A stretch of DNA of 64,000 bases from Misgurnus anguillicaudatus (GCF_027580225.2 NC_073361.2:28010001-28074000); one strand, 5' to 3'; positions 35,263 to 47,916 are shown, counted from the first letter of the stretch. The notes: a model not told the origin generated them from the letters alone. A program made the numbers and translations.

Positions 35263-35461
35263 CAGAAAACTTTTTGCATAAAATAGATTCACGCACTTTC
35301 AATGACCTGTATCTATGAATGTATATTTTCAAAAACTTACCAGGTCCTTGAATTTTTCCCCCAGATTCACAAACTTTCAAGAATTTCAAGGACCCGTGGG
35401 AACCCTGTCTTTAGATTTTCAGTGTGCTACAATCTGGTGATACTGTAAGACCGTCATTTGT

Positions 35462-35600
35462 TTGGTGCTTTTCACAACCTAAATTGTTTTAAAGCAGCTT
35501 TACAAAGAACGGTGCCCTTCAAATCCCGCAATGAGCCAGACAGAGGTGAAAGTTGCAATAAAATATTTAAGTAGAAACCAAGACTCACCAGCAGGAAAAT
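35462..35600. repeat. Decayed dispersed repeat
   Basis: 'ggtgcttttcacaacctaaa' and 'aaagcagctttacaaag' followed by 'gaaaccaagactca' resemble landmarks of a fish repeat that I recall. Heavily diverged. Confidence 0.35.
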
Positions 35601-36454
35601 AGTGAAAGAAATGTATACAAAAACAAGCATGCACACATACTCTAATTCAGTCACATAGTTTTCAGTCAAAAATTTGATGATGATTATTAACCGAATGCTC
35701 TCTGCATGTATTATACGCATCAAATCTGCTTAATCCCATTCATGTTATTCTAAATAGATTATGAATGAATGCACTATATACAAGCTGTAAGGATGAGTAG
35801 TGATACAGAGTAGCATATTCGACATTAGGGTCAGCGTTACCTTCACCTCCTCCCCCCACACGGCCTTGAGATCTTCAGGGTGATGTTTCTGGAACTGACT
35901 GCTCTGTATTAAACATAGATGCCACCAAAGCCATGTACGCCTTTTTGAGAACAGAGGGCACGGTCTCTGTCTGTATGCCAGTAGGAATGTATTAAATGTT
36001 AATAACAACACCTATAAAAACTCAAGCCTATACAGTCTAATCCCCTAAGCAACAGGAGCAAAGCCAATTATGACATCAAACTCAACCCGCAGCACTGTAG
36101 CATCATGGGAAATTACAATGACTTGACCCTTTGATTGTCATTTAACTTACACTTCCTTAATAGACTCATAAAATTTATCTTATCTGTTAATGGCCTATTA
36201 GTGCTGTGAAATAGAAGCGCTGAGGGAAATGCACCTAATCCGTATCGGAAAAAAATGTCCGGTTAAACAGAGAGAGCTTTATTTTAAACAAGAAACATGC
36301 ATTTGTGTTTACCCTTGATCTTTAGGTAGAGATCATACAGAGGATGTTTTTCAATCCCTCATTTATCAACTAAATAACATAACACCTACATATAATGCTA
36401 TAGTTCACACAATTTCAGAAAAAAATGTCAAAAAAAGTTGTCATTTAAAAAGGT
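35601..36454. other. Unassigned DNA
   Basis: No ends or gene signals. Confidence 0.5.
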
Positions 36455-37365
36455 CCTAATATGTACCATTTAGGTACAGATATGTATGCGTTTGGTACCA
36501 ATTTGTATCTTTGAGGTACTACTATGCACTCTTTAGTACTAATATGCACCTCTGAGGTACTGATATGCACTCTTTGGTACCAATATGCACCTCAAATGTA
36601 CTGATATGCACACTTTGGGAGCGGTATGCGCCTCTAATGTGCCGGTATGCACTCTTTAGGACCGAAATGCACCTCAAATGTACCGATATGCACACTTTGG
36701 GAGCGATATGCACCTCGGATGTAGCGGTATGCACACTTTGGGACCAGTGTGCACCTCTGATGTACCGATATGCACTCTTTGGTACCAATATGCGCCTCTT
36801 AACCCAACAAAACATATAGAACTGAATCAAAAAGTTAAGCAAACATCTTTAAGATATGTGTGAAATAAAGAAAACAGTTACAAACTAAAAACAGGAAGTG
36901 TTTCTGGAGCAGTGTTGTTTAAATCTTGCAAAATGGTGCACCTTTGAGGTACCGATATGCACTCTTTAGGACCAATATGCACCTGGGAGCGGTATGCACC
37001 TCGGATGTACCGGTATGCACTTTTTAGGTCCGGTATGTACCTCCAAGGTACAGATAATCACTCTTTAGGACCGCTATGCACCTCCGGGGTACCAATATGT
37101 ACTTTTATGGCCGGTATGCACCTCCGAGGTACCGATATGCACTCTTTAGCGCCAATATGCACCTCTAGGTACCAGTATGCACTCTTTAGCACCAATATGC
37201 ACCTCTGAGGTGCCGGTATGCACTCTTTAGGACCGATATGCATCTTCAAGGTACCGATATGTCCTCCTTATGACTGGCATGCACCTCCGAGGTAACGATA
37301 TGCACTCTTTAGGACTGTATATGCACCACTAAGGGTCCGGTATGCGCTCTTTGGTACCTTTAGTC
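36455..37365. repeat. Minisatellite, ~42-bp unit, two blocks
   Basis: Units of roughly 42 bases built from 'atatgcactctttaggacca' and 'atatgcacctcNgaggtacc' repeat through 36467-36800 and 36940-37365, with a unique spacer between. The left edge (aaaaaggtcctaatatgtac) is the same as in the transposon at 13976, so the array probably grew inside a copy of that element. Because the unit is a multiple of three, open frames of up to about 100 codons arise on both strands; these are not genes. Confidence 0.9.
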
Positions 37366-37383
37366 TTCTGCGGGTTATCGATG

Positions 37384-37835
37384 GGATTTTGTAAGAAAAC
37401 TATCCATATTTCAAACTTTATAAAATGTAACAACTAGTTTCCAGTAACGATGGCATCTTGGTCTTACGCTATTTACGAAAGACTTTTAGCGTAGTGAATC
37501 GCCCAAGATGGCGTCATTACCGAAAGCTATGAAGTTTAAAATATGGATATTTTTCTTACAACAATGCAGCAATTACACACAAAAAAACCCTAATTAACCT
37601 CTTGGAGCCATGTGGATTATCTCTGAGAAGGATGGATGCACCTTTTATGGCTTAAAAGTCAGAAGTTGTTCCCTGATCCCTGTTTTCTCCCATTATAGGC
37701 CTGAAAAGCAAGGACATTTACTAGAATAACTCCAAATGTGTTTGTCTGAAAGATAATGGACATATGTATGCAGGATTGCTTGATGGTGAGTAAATCCTGG
37801 GTTAATTTTGATATTTGGCTGGAGTATCGCTTTAG
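37384..37835. mobile_element. Family I MITE, copy 1
   Basis: 'gtaagaaaactatccatatt' (37391) and its inverse (aatatggatatttttcttac, 37541-37560) form a stem around a ~130-base centre. The right part ends 'gatggtgagtaaatcctggg', like the ends at 50190-51251. Confidence 0.6.
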
Positions 37836-38431
37836 TAGTATGAAAATCTATCACTTAATGCCTTTATTTAAATTGTCATTAAAACTCATTAACACAAAGC
37901 TCTGTATTTTACTGTGTTGATTATAGAATACATAAATATAATTGTATACTTGTATGCCATTATTTGCACTGAATAATATACTAAAATATTTACAGGTAAT
38001 TGTACTCCCAGATACAAATTATGTTATGTAATTATGTAATGGGGTTTCCTTGCGATGTTAAAACAAGTTTGTGAGTTACGGAATATTTCATTGACTCTAA
38101 AGCATATTTTGTTGGATTTATTATTCAGAAATGTCATTAATGGATATTATTGGTCGAATATTCAAGTGATAAAGTTTTTATCTAATACCATGTTTACTTT
38201 CTATGTCATTAAATTCCTGTTTTTAGTAGTTGTTATAGTTAGTTATGGTTATATTAATATTATGGTTTGGTGAAATTTGTTATTCTCTGAAAATGCAATG
38301 AAAATAGCCTTTGTTGGTGTTAAATAAAATGTGTTAAAATAAAGTAAATACTAGCAATGGAAGAAGTTGCATATGACATGATATATAAATCTTCTGCCAT
38401 TTCTGTAATTCTGAGTTATATAATAATCTGG
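37836..38431. other. Unassigned AT-rich DNA
   Basis: No ends or gene signals. Confidence 0.5.
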
Positions 38432-38439
38432 AAGTTCAG

Positions 38440-39181
38440 CAGGGCCGGCCCAAGGCATAAGCGAACTAAGCGGCCATGCTTAGGGCCCTGTGGCCACCAA
38501 GGGGCCCCCAATCGTTTTTTTTTTACAATTAAATAACTTATACAAGTAATATAAATGAATGAATGTATGTGTCATACTGTAGTCCATTAACATACATTTG
38601 AGGAATAGAGGACTAAAAAACAACGTAACGTTTTTATGCTGTGCCGTTTGTAAATCGTCCTCCATCTGTGTGCGCACGCGCTTAAGTGCACTCAGTAGTG
38701 CACACACGTGGAGACGCGTTTCAGCAAAGCAAAGAAAGCAAGCGAGCATAAAATCTTTCTGTTCTTGACAGGGCACATACAAACAAAATGATCTCCACAG
38801 TACTCTTTTTCCAATAAAACATTTGTTTATGTCTTAGGTTTATGTATAGATTAGGCAGAAACCAGGTCTGTGCTTCTCTTAAAGAGACAGTAACCTCAAT
38901 TAACCTACTTAAGTCTGTGTCATTAATGTTAATGAAACAATCCCAGACAACAAGAGAATCACTTTTGTAGCTCTAAAAAATAATAATTGTATTTAATTTA
39001 TACAATAAAGACAGTGTTATGATTCATTTGATTTGATTTCTGAACCTAATGCTAATTTAAGACCTTACTTAATGTGCAACTTTGCTATTTTTATAAATGT
39101 CTGTAATGTCTTTATTTTTTATTAAAAAATGTGGTGGGACAAATTCTGCTTAGGGCCCCTAAGAGGCTCAGGCCAGCACTG
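38440..39181. mobile_element. hAT MITE
   Basis: The ends cagggccggcc and ggccagcactg are inverted. The 8-bp aagttcag is duplicated exactly (38432-38439 and 39182-39189). The terminal regions hold 'gcttagggccc' in opposite orientations. The 100-codon minus frame is not transposase-like. Confidence 0.9.
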
Positions 39182-39354
39182 AAGTTCAGCAAGATCCTGG
39201 TGGGGCTCATACAATGTAAATTTAAAATAAAGGTATTAAAGGGGATTTATAATGCATAGCTTACATCAGCAGTACTTTAATAAGTGTTACATGGGTTTTA
39301 TCTGACACAGGGAAAAACAAAACAAATAGCGTGGCTACACTGAATTAATGATTT

Positions 39355-39425
39355 AAAGGGACAGTTCATCCAAAATTGAACATTCTGTCATCATTAAAAG
39401 GTTTGCAGTGATGTGGTGAATAAGT
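39355..39425. repeat. End fragment of a 'ttaaagggacagttcatcc' MITE
   Basis: 'ttaaagggacagttcatcca' followed by 'attctgtcatcatt' is the terminus of a common fish MITE. The opposite-orientation end of the same family appears at 59310-59385. The two are 20 kb apart and unrelated as a pair. Confidence 0.55.
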
Positions 39426-40703
39426 CATGCAAAAACTAAGCAAGACAAACCAGCCTAATGATATGTTCAGGCACTTATCTGAAGCGTCTAACATGTGCAG
39501 TGCAGCAATGGACTAATCCCTGCATATGCGGTCGCTGCAAGAAAGACAATTGTACCCGTGGCATGAAAATCCTCATGTTACGTTTAAAATCTTCTCATAC
39601 CAACAGCTCCTCCAGATGTGTGCCGCTTCATATAGTTACCATACATTAACTCCGATGCGGGGTTCTGCCCACTGCACTGCACTTTGACCCGAGTCCCCAT
39701 TGAAAGACATTGTGGTCTTAAGCTTGAAAATTAGAGTGTGCTGGTTATGACAGCTTTCATCATATGCGTCACACTAAATTGCATGTGAAATGTGTTTGAT
39801 GGTCCTCACTTTGCTCCTGGTAGGAATTATTCCACCCTAGTTGATTCTCTCTCTCTCTCTCGATCAACCCTCCAATGCCCTCCATTTCTTTCTATATCTC
39901 TTGTTTTTCTAGCCCTGATTTTTCTGACATTTTATTATTTGCTTAAGGAAACAGGTAACCTGCACTTTCAAGAATTGTAAGCGATGACAGATTTTCCCTA
40001 TTGTAATCATTATAATTTTTACGAGTTTATCGAAATGTGAAAAGAATATTAGCGTAACAAATTCAGATGCAGCTATGCCATCAGTAATTGTTTGTCTGGG
40101 ATTAGTAACAATGCCATGGTAAAGCTTTGCAAGCCATTGCTTAATGCTGTGTTGGCAGTGATGTGATGCAATGTGATTGGTGCTTCGATTTGCACATTAA
40201 AAGCTATGTACGCTGCGTTCTGTGTTGCTTTCAAAGACTAATCTAAGACGACTCAACCTCCAAGAACCTGATCCAAATGAGCAGATGTATTCATATTGCT
40301 AGTGGAAGATGTAGACTTGTCTGCAATATATTCTCTGTTTTTTTTACAATTCTTATATATAGTTGTGCCTGTTTAACTTGTTTATAAATCTGTTGGTTGT
40401 GCATATCTAGCCTCGTAAGCCATTCATATCTTTAAATCACCACCAATGAATGGCAGCTGGATACTGTAGGTGCAATGTCAGGCATTTGGGTTGTTAAGGG
40501 CATACAGCAGTAATGCTGGTGGATTGAGTAGCTGGCATGGTTGCATTTTTTTCAGTGCTTGTTACCGCTCCTCTTTAATATGTGGCAGTGTTTTGGAGCC
40601 TTATGGTGCTCTCTCGTGGATGTAACACCATGCTGACACCTTAAAAAAAATTTTATAAGTAAAAATGCCACTTGAAAGAAAATTTATCTGCCATTTGTTT
40701 TGT
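39426..40703. other. Unassigned DNA
   Basis: There is a short CT tract (about 39848-39861). The open frames are unsupported. Confidence 0.5.
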
Positions 40704-40712
40704 CTAGGCAGT

Positions 40713-41200
40713 ATGGGTGTCACGATTTCGATTTTAAATAGAAATCGATCGAAATTAAGTCACAACCTCGAACTTCGAATTAAAAAATGTGACAGGACCG
40801 GTCGTTTCTCTGAACTGAGATCTGTTTAAGTATTTCAGTTGCTTAAGAGTTATGAAAACAGCATTTAAACATGACTTATTGGGGTATAGTCTCACAATCT
40901 TGTCTGACGGTAATAAAAGCAAATTTTTAAGATGCAAAGTACTGACAGGAATGTTCATCTGACAGGAAGTTTTGTTTTATCAGGTATCTGCGCATATTTT
41001 TCCACTGGAAGCACAACTAACATGGCAGGGCATCTTCGGGTTCAAGGTAAGATATTATATAAAAGTCTAGTCTAAAAATGGCATAGCATTTTTTGTGCTT
41101 AAAAAAAAACAACATGTAAAAACCGAGAACCGAACCGAATCGTGACCTTAGAATCGAAAATGTAATCAAATCAAGGATTTGAAGAATCGTGACACCCCTA
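40713..41200. mobile_element. hAT-like MITE
   Basis: The ends gggtgtcacgatt and aatcgtgacacccc are inverted. The 9 bases ctaggcagt (8 bp plus a shared base) flank both sides at 40704-40712 and 41201-41209. An internal 'acatggcagggcatcttcgg' followed by a gtaaga donor-like site may be the first exon end of the lost transposase; that last point is speculative. Confidence 0.85.
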
Positions 41201-41404
41201 CTAGGCAGTAATAAGATTGAACTAGTAGTGACAAACCTTTTTTAATAAGGCGTTTTAGGAAAGATATGTGAGATAAAGCGGATGCTTGACACAAAATGGA
41301 CTTGGACATGAACAAACCTCCATTAGGTCTCATGAGCTATTAAGAGAAACTCTGAGCTCTAACTCATACAGAAATCTGATATAATGACATACAGTTTATG
41401 TGTT

Positions 41405-42123
41405 TTAAATGAATAGTCTACTCATTTTCAATATTAAAATATGTTATTACCTTAACTAAGAATTGTTGATACATCCCTCTATCATCTGTGTGCGTGCACG
41501 TAAGCGCTGGAGCGCGCTGCGACGCTTCGATAGCATTTAGCTTAGCCCCATTCATTCAATGGTACCATTTAGAGATAAAGTTAGAAGTGACCAAACACAT
41601 CAACGTTTTTCCTATAAAAGACGAGCAAGTTTGGTGGTACAAAATAAAACGTAGCGCTTTTCTAAGCGGATTTAAAAGAGGAACTATATTTTATGGTGTA
41701 ATAACACTTTTGGGAGTACTTCGATTCGCCTGAAAAGTCCGCTCGCCTTCTCACTCTCATAATGGGAGAGGGAGGGTGTTACTGCGCCGAGTCGAAGTAC
41801 TCCCAAAAGTGCTATTACACCATAAAATATAGTTCCTCTTTTAAATCCGCTTAGAAAAGAGCTACGTTTTGTTTTGTACCGCCAAACTTGCTCGTATAAC
41901 TACTCGTCTTGAATAGGAGGGGCGTTGATGTGTTTGGTCACTTCTAACTTTATCTCTAAATGGTAGCATTGAATGAATGGGGCTAAGCTAAATGCTATCT
42001 AAGCGTCGCAGCGCGCTCCAGCGCTTACATGCACGCACACAGATGATAGAGGGATGTATCAACAATTCTTAATTAAGGTAATAACATATTTTAATATTGA
42101 AAATGAGTAGACTATTCCTTCAA
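41405..42123. mobile_element. Large foldback MITE
   Basis: Arms of about 325 bases (41405-41728 and 41790-42123) pair nearly perfectly around a ~60-base loop. The outer arms read 'gaatagtctactcattttca' and the inverse; the inner arms read gggagtacttcgattcg and gagtcgaagtactccc. One small indel distinguishes the arms (actactcgtcttg, right side only). No coding function. Confidence 0.9.
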
Positions 42124-42448
42124 ATATAATTCAAAATATCAGATGTTTTTGTGAGAATGTTTTGAATGAATATCCTGTTTTATTCAAACACCCACAACCA
42201 AATGCATCCCAGACAGCAGACGACTCCAGGCTGCTGACTTTGGCAGGGATCCGGTGCAGATTCGGTCTGGAGTCACCTAATGCAATTTTGTTTGGTCACG
42301 AGAACTCACAGAAGTGAAAAAAAAACTTAATACAGTGGATATGAAGACATGACCGTCATCATTTACAAATACAACACTAAGCTTGCCGCACGGCAGTTTG
42401 AGGTCTCTTCCACTTCCTCACCGAGTTTACCGGTATTATGGTACTGAT

Positions 42449-43006
42449 AAGGGCTGGGTATCGATTCAGATCTTCCAGATTGATTCGATTTCGATTCACA
42501 AGCTATCAAATCGATTCAATTTCGATTCTCATTCAATTTTCGATTACGGTTCTCGGGTTGGTTTTTATACTCGATTCTCGATTCAAATCAATGAATATAT
42601 ATATTTAATAAAAATACTTAATAAAAAATAACAGTGAACAGCAGTTTACAAGTGGGTAATTAATAAAAAGAAATTAAAAGCCACAACACTATTGTTGTCG
42701 TCTTGCTTGCGAAATCTAAAATGCTTCCATACCTTTTTATGTGAAGGTGGCATCAGCGTCAATGAAGCACCTGAAACTGCCATTTTAAGCACTAAATGAA
42801 TGAGCACTACATTTTGGAAGGCAAAAAAAGAGGGGGACATCTAGTGAAGAAGACTAGTAATTAGATTAACGTTTATCTTACGTTCAATGTTTGCGGAAAT
42901 AAATATGAAAGAAAAAAATCGATTCTGCTCTTTGAGAATCGATTTTGAATCGACCACGTAAAAAACCCCCAGATTAATCGAAAAATATTTTTTTTGCCCA
43001 GCCCTA
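42449..43006. mobile_element. hAT MITE
   Basis: The ends aagggctgggtatcgatt and gcccagcccta are inverted. The 8-bp gtactgat is duplicated exactly (42441-42448 and 43007-43014). Subterminal atcgattc/gaatcgat repeats occur on both sides. The interior has no transposase. Confidence 0.9.
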
Positions 43007-43033
43007 GTACTGATGTGTGAATGATGGAAAGAA

Positions 43034-43232
43034 CCTATATACAGCATATATGCACATATATGATCATATATATGCGCATATCTGAAACCTATATGCAGCT
43101 TATGCACATATATGATCATATATATGCGCATATCTGAAACCTATATACAGCATATATGCACATATATGATCATATATATGCGCATATCTGAAACCTATAT
43201 GCAGCTTATATGCACATATATGCTGCATATAT
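43034..43232. repeat. Tandem array, ~60-bp palindromic unit
   Basis: About three and a half units contain 'acctatatacagcatatatg', 'catatatgatcatatatatg' and 'cgcatatctgaa'. Each unit is itself partly self-complementary. The open frames across it (42841-43131 and 43100-43291 on the minus strand) are products of periodicity. Confidence 0.85.
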
Positions 43233-44231
43233 ATGAAGAGTTTGGTTCCAAAACGCAACAAATCCATTTTGACAAATTTCGGTAAAAACATGTTTTCTAT
43301 ACCAAGAAAGTGACAAGATGAAAACCACTATTTTCTGTTACAAACTTTCACATAGCATCTTTAGGTTATAAAAACATAAAAAATTTAAATCCATAACTTG
43401 ATTTTCAAAGATTTATTATAAAAACGAATTCTTTTTTCCACAAAATGCAATAAATCCATGACAGTTTTTTTATTTCAAAATGCTATAAATCTATTAAAGC
43501 AATGTATAAATGTGCATTCATCTTTACCATTTTATATTTATTTAGTTGACTAGTGGTATACAATGATTAAAAAATAAACATTAATGGCATTAACCAAAAC
43601 ACTTACTTTGTTATATTAAGAACACATTGTTGCGGTTATACTTGACGTCGTCTCTTTACATTTTCACAGCGATCAGCTGTAAAATGTTTTGGTCCCGCTC
43701 GATTTTCGTTGACTGAGTAAAATAATGTAAAGTTTTCATAAGATCCTCTGGGGTCAATGTGTTAGCATGAGAAGCTTGATGCTGTCTGGAGAACAAGCAA
43801 CCGAGTGCCTCTCGCGGAAATTATTAGATGTTGATGGCTTACGTTTCTTTCCCGTCACAGAAAACCATCACAGTTTTAGCAATGCAATTAAAGTATTATT
43901 TTGTTTTGTTTGTTGATCACGAAGTACAAAGTAGATGAGGAAAACTAGGACTCCGTGTACTCAGCGCGCCGCCATGTTTGTTTACATTGCGTGACTGGTG
44001 GGCTGTAATATCAGGAATGGATTTGTTGCGTTCTGTAAAAAAGGAGGAGTGGCGTTTGTCACATTTTGGGAAAAAAGGGAGAAAATATGACAGAATATCA
44101 TGGCGGGTATTGGATTTTGCGTAAAATTAAATATTTACTTTTAACTACTGACCTGATATAATACTGATTTTGGCAGTAACTCATTTTTTTCAAAAATGGC
44201 GTTTATCGCGTTTTGGAACCAAACTCTTCAT
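43233..44231. mobile_element. Family A DNA transposon, copy 2
   Basis: The ends atgaagagtttggttccaaa and gcgttttggaaccaaactct (then tcat) are inverted. It is uninterrupted, about 1 kb, and serves as the reference for copies 1 and 3. On the minus strand around 43690-43770 an open frame includes LTPEDLMK and continues for about 40 codons. The host element shows a TA-rich target. Confidence 0.85.
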
Positions 44232-44663
44232 ATACAGCATACAGTATATGCCCATATGTGATAACATATACCTGTATGCTGCATATATGCGTATATATGC
44301 CAAATATAGGCAAAATTGAGGTGCTTATATGTGCATATACGTGCCCTATAGGCCTGTATTGCTTCTTTACATTCACATATAACCCCTTTACAAACAAGAT
44401 ATGTCTACTATATAGTTCATGGCAGGATCTGGTCATTTTGTAGCTCATATCTCACTTTGGCAACTGTCATACGTGATGCCTAGCTCATATTTTCTATTAT
44501 CAAGGCAATAACTAAGAACTACCTAAAAAATGCAAGAACTTATGTATGTGCGAACACGTGTTATGGATATGGCAATTAGAGGAGATGAAAAGCTATGATG
44601 TCTACACATTTTCCTGAAACATTTACAAGGACAATTCTATGTTTATATAGGTTCTTTCCATCT

Positions 44664-46748
44664 TACTGGTAAAAAGACGGGAACTTAAATTCATTACTGG
44701 TAAATTTTACCGAAATGACTGTGTGAAATAGGCTATTGAACCCAAATGTATACATATATATACCCAAATGGTATATATTAGGACCTTTTCAAAGGTGTTT
44801 ATTGCCTATTTTTTTCTGATATCAGTCAAACACTGTTTTGAGCTAATGGCTAAACTGCTGTCCCCTAAAACATGTGCTGAAAGATGCTGGCTTTTATTAG
44901 ATTTCTTTTTTGTTTAATTGCCAAGTCTTTTGGTTACAACTCTCGTAAACACGTTCTCTGATTGCTAAATGTTTTCTCAAAATAAAATCAAAGGCTGTGT
45001 GGACTGTATTTAAGATCGCATCAGTGTTAAGTGAGAGAGGTTTGTTAAAAGGGTTTGAATTACAGGGAACTAAACGGGGTAGATCCCACCATCTCAGACC
45101 AAAATGAACAATTCAGAACAAACACTAAAATCGACAATAGCTACAATTAAAATGGTTTCTTATGCTGCCGTCTGCCACGGATATAGCTGGCAGTGCATCA
45201 AAATGAAACGAAATAGATTTTTTTTTGTTGCTCTATAATAGGATACGAGTGTACTATTATACTGGCTCATATAGTGCACTACATTATATTATTTTCTAAC
45301 AGAACAGACATAGGATATAGTTCATTATTAAAAACCCATGCATACCTCTTTCCCATGATTCACTTGGCTGGGCTCACAAAAATGGCCTGTAGGAATGTCA
45401 ACACTCTCAGCAGAGATATACTTCATGAATAAGTCTGTACATTATCACAATGATTCTGGTAAAGGGGGTTCATGATTATTGAATTCGGCGAAATCTATTT
45501 CCCGAACAGATGAACAGGACCATACTCGTTCTTCACGAAATTAACACCGTGTTCAGATCTGCCATCTACCCCCGTGCACATTTTCAGATGGACGGCACAC
45601 AGAAGCGCATTGTCACACGAGCAAGTAGACTGCAGATTAAGATGTGCATCTTAATTTCTCTGAATAAATCATTCATGGCAAGCAGGCACAGTTTTTGACC
45701 CCGGTAGTGTGAGAACATGTGGCACAAGCTCTTCAGCGGACAGGAGAATCAATGCATGTATCAAAGTGATACATGTTTTTTTTTATTGACTTTTTGCGTG
45801 CACAATGTGTGGTATTTTTACTTTATTTTTAAGAGTGTGTGTTTGGTTGTGGTGGAAAGGATGGTAGTGTGTCCATTTCGTCATGCATCCCTGCAAATTT
45901 CTCCACTCAATGTCGGTGGACTGTAAATGATGCCAGCATGCATTTCATCTCATAAATATTTATCGCACGGTGCAAAAAAAGAGAGTTACCGAGAACGGCG
46001 TTGAAACAGACCTACAGAGCAAACGCGGTTAGTTTGTCATGCTCGAGTGGGCCGGGTCTCTGTAATTACTGTGTGTGCTCAGCAGCGCTCTGAGTGAGAT
46101 GAACCCACCATAGCCAGATGGCTGAAGACATCGGGGGGCCGGAGAACTCGGCACGGTGCTCTCACACACACGGCCCCGCATTATCCAAAACAAATTGGAC
46201 TGAGCATTACGGCGTCAATTAGAAAACCAAACAAAAGCTATCCATCTATAGATCCTTGTGGATCTATTGTTTCATATTTTACTGGATATCTGCATACTGT
46301 ACAATATGGTTTACAGCACCAGCTAACATAGTTACATTAAATGAATACAAACAAACTCTTTAATGTAACGTTCTGGTACAACAGCAGGAGCTGAGTCAGT
46401 CTCTAGGGCTCAGTTAAATAAGCACATAGTCTATTTATAAAGACATAAACACTCTGCATATCCAGCAGATATGAATTAATTGAGATGGCGTAGAGAGATG
46501 CGTTGTGGGTGGTGGGTTGGTTTTCATCTGCTTCGATGTCTGCATGCCTAAATATTTACAATGGAAAGATGCAACAACACGCATGAATGGATTAAACAAT
46601 TAATTAATCTGTTAAAAGGTTGTGGAAACCCTGAAGCTTCTGAGCACCAAGAAATATATGAAGAGATTCAAGTGTGTCTGACATGTTTTCTTGTAAATGA
46701 GCATTTTTAATTCCAAATGGATTCTCCGAACAGATCAGCATTTCTGAA
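44664..46748. other. Low-repeat region; possible conserved block 45960-46210
   Basis: No element ends are clear. The block 45960-46210 is GC-richer (for example gaagacatcggggggccgga) and lacks repeats. It could be regulatory, but nothing here identifies a target gene. Confidence 0.35.
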
Positions 46749-46749
46749 T

Positions 46750-47310
46750 AGGGTTGCAAAATTCCGAGAATTCTTAAAGCTGGAAACTTTTCATGGGAAT
46801 TAACGGAAATATATTACTGTAAAAAAATGCAGCATGAAGTTAAAACAACTTGGTTTTGCAAGTCAATTCAACAACATACTATTTTAAGTTTTGACATGTG
46901 AATAGTTGACATAACTTATTAAACCTAGTTGAAGTTTTTAACTTATATTTTTATGCTACTTTATTTTAAAATGTATGTTGATTTGACAAAAAAATCTGCA
47001 TTTTTTACAGTGTGGGAATTAACTGGGAATCTGAAACAAATGTGTTTATAAATCAGATATTTAAATGTAAGCTAGCACTATTATAATAACTCTAATAATG
47101 TTTATTATGCTTTTATGTTACTTAATGGAATAATCAATTACAGTTCTACTTACAATTAAATCACTCAAGACGTCATTTTATAAAATTGTATTACCTTGCA
47201 TGCATTTCTGCATATGATTATACAAAATGTTTATTTATGTTTGCATATAACATAGTTTATATAATTTTTGTAAATTCCCATAAAGTTTCCAATTTGGAAT
47301 ATTTCCAATG
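46750..47310. mobile_element. 'agggttgcaaaattcc' element, interrupted
   Basis: The left end agggttgcaaaattccgaga leads into 'cttttcatgggaattaac'. The right part holds 'aaattcccataaagtttcca' in opposite orientation but lacks the final terminus. The MITE at 46815-47013 interrupts it between 'ggaattaacggaaata' and 'ggaattaactggga'. Confidence 0.65.
46815..47013. mobile_element. 'cactgtaaaaaatgcag' MITE
   Basis: The ends actgtaaaaaaatgcag and ctgcattttttacagtg are inverted. It lies inside the element at 46750. Confidence 0.75.
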
Positions 47311-47611
47311 TTTCTGAATGGCTTCAGGTGGGGATTAAGCAGATTTGAAGTGAAAGTGTTTGATGAACGTATAACATGTGCTGAATGCATTTGGTTAATA
47401 TCATTAATCAATTATTTTTATGACATCATTCTGCACTTCAGTCTCTCTGAAGAGGAAAATAAAGGCTATTGGCTGTTTTAAAAGGGGAGGGGCAACTCAA
47501 TATGTCCCACCCTAACTTCCTGTTTCAGTAGAAATGTCAACGCATCGAAAAAAGCTGTGCACAAAATACATAAATTACATAAGCAGAAATATCTATGACA
47601 CTAATTTAGAG

Positions 47612-47908
47612 CAGTGGTTCTCAAACTGGGGTCCGGGGCCCCCAGGGGGGCCGCGAGATGGTGCCAGGGGGGCCCCAGTTTTATGACATTTTATAAAATA
47701 CATTAATTTATCATGAATTCTGTGTAATTAAACCCAAAAAATAAGGCTACTAACCAACAGCACTACTTTGTATAACTTAATATGTTTTGTTTAATTAAAA
47801 TGTAAAATTTTAGAACAGTTTTTTGTCATAAATTTTCTTTGGGGGGGCCGCGAAGGAATGCACCATACACAAGGGGGGCCGCATGCAGAAAAAGTTTGAG
47901 AACCACTG
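47612..47908. mobile_element. hAT MITE 'cagtggttctcaaac', copy 1
   Basis: The ends cagtggttctcaaac and gtttgagaaccactg are perfect inverted repeats. The 8-bp atttagag is duplicated exactly (47604-47611 and 47909-47916). Copy 2 is at 51285-51583 in the opposite orientation. It contains no coding sequence. Confidence 0.95.
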
Positions 47909-47916
47909 ATTTAGAG

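Larger units (their letters stand above)
33335..35407. mobile_element. Family E element, copy 2, with three insertions
   Basis: The ends cagggttcccac and gtgggaaccctg are perfect inverted repeats. The 6-bp tcttta flanks both sides. The inner inverted motif is 'ttcaaggac..' at the left and '..gtccttgaatttttc' at the right. Compared with copy 1 it carries a TTAA MITE (33403), the shared short element (33859) and a ~1-kb block (34258). Confidence 0.85.
43021..44663. mobile_element. 'gatggaaagaacctatata' element, interrupted
   Basis: The left end gatggaaagaacctatata and right end tatataggttctttccatc are perfect inverted repeats. The left part is a tandem array, and the middle is replaced by family A copy 2 at 43233-44231. 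The right part retains 'atgtgcatatacgtgcccta'. Confidence 0.8.

Noticed and set aside
36522..37249. Open frames of up to 106 codons on both strands
   Set aside because: They follow the ~42-bp minisatellite period and have no independent coding signal.
41488..41733. 81-codon ORF in the foldback
   Set aside because: It lies entirely in one arm of a palindromic MITE.
43034..43232. CRISPR-like array
   Set aside because: The repeat units are contiguous with no unique spacers, in a vertebrate-type sequence.
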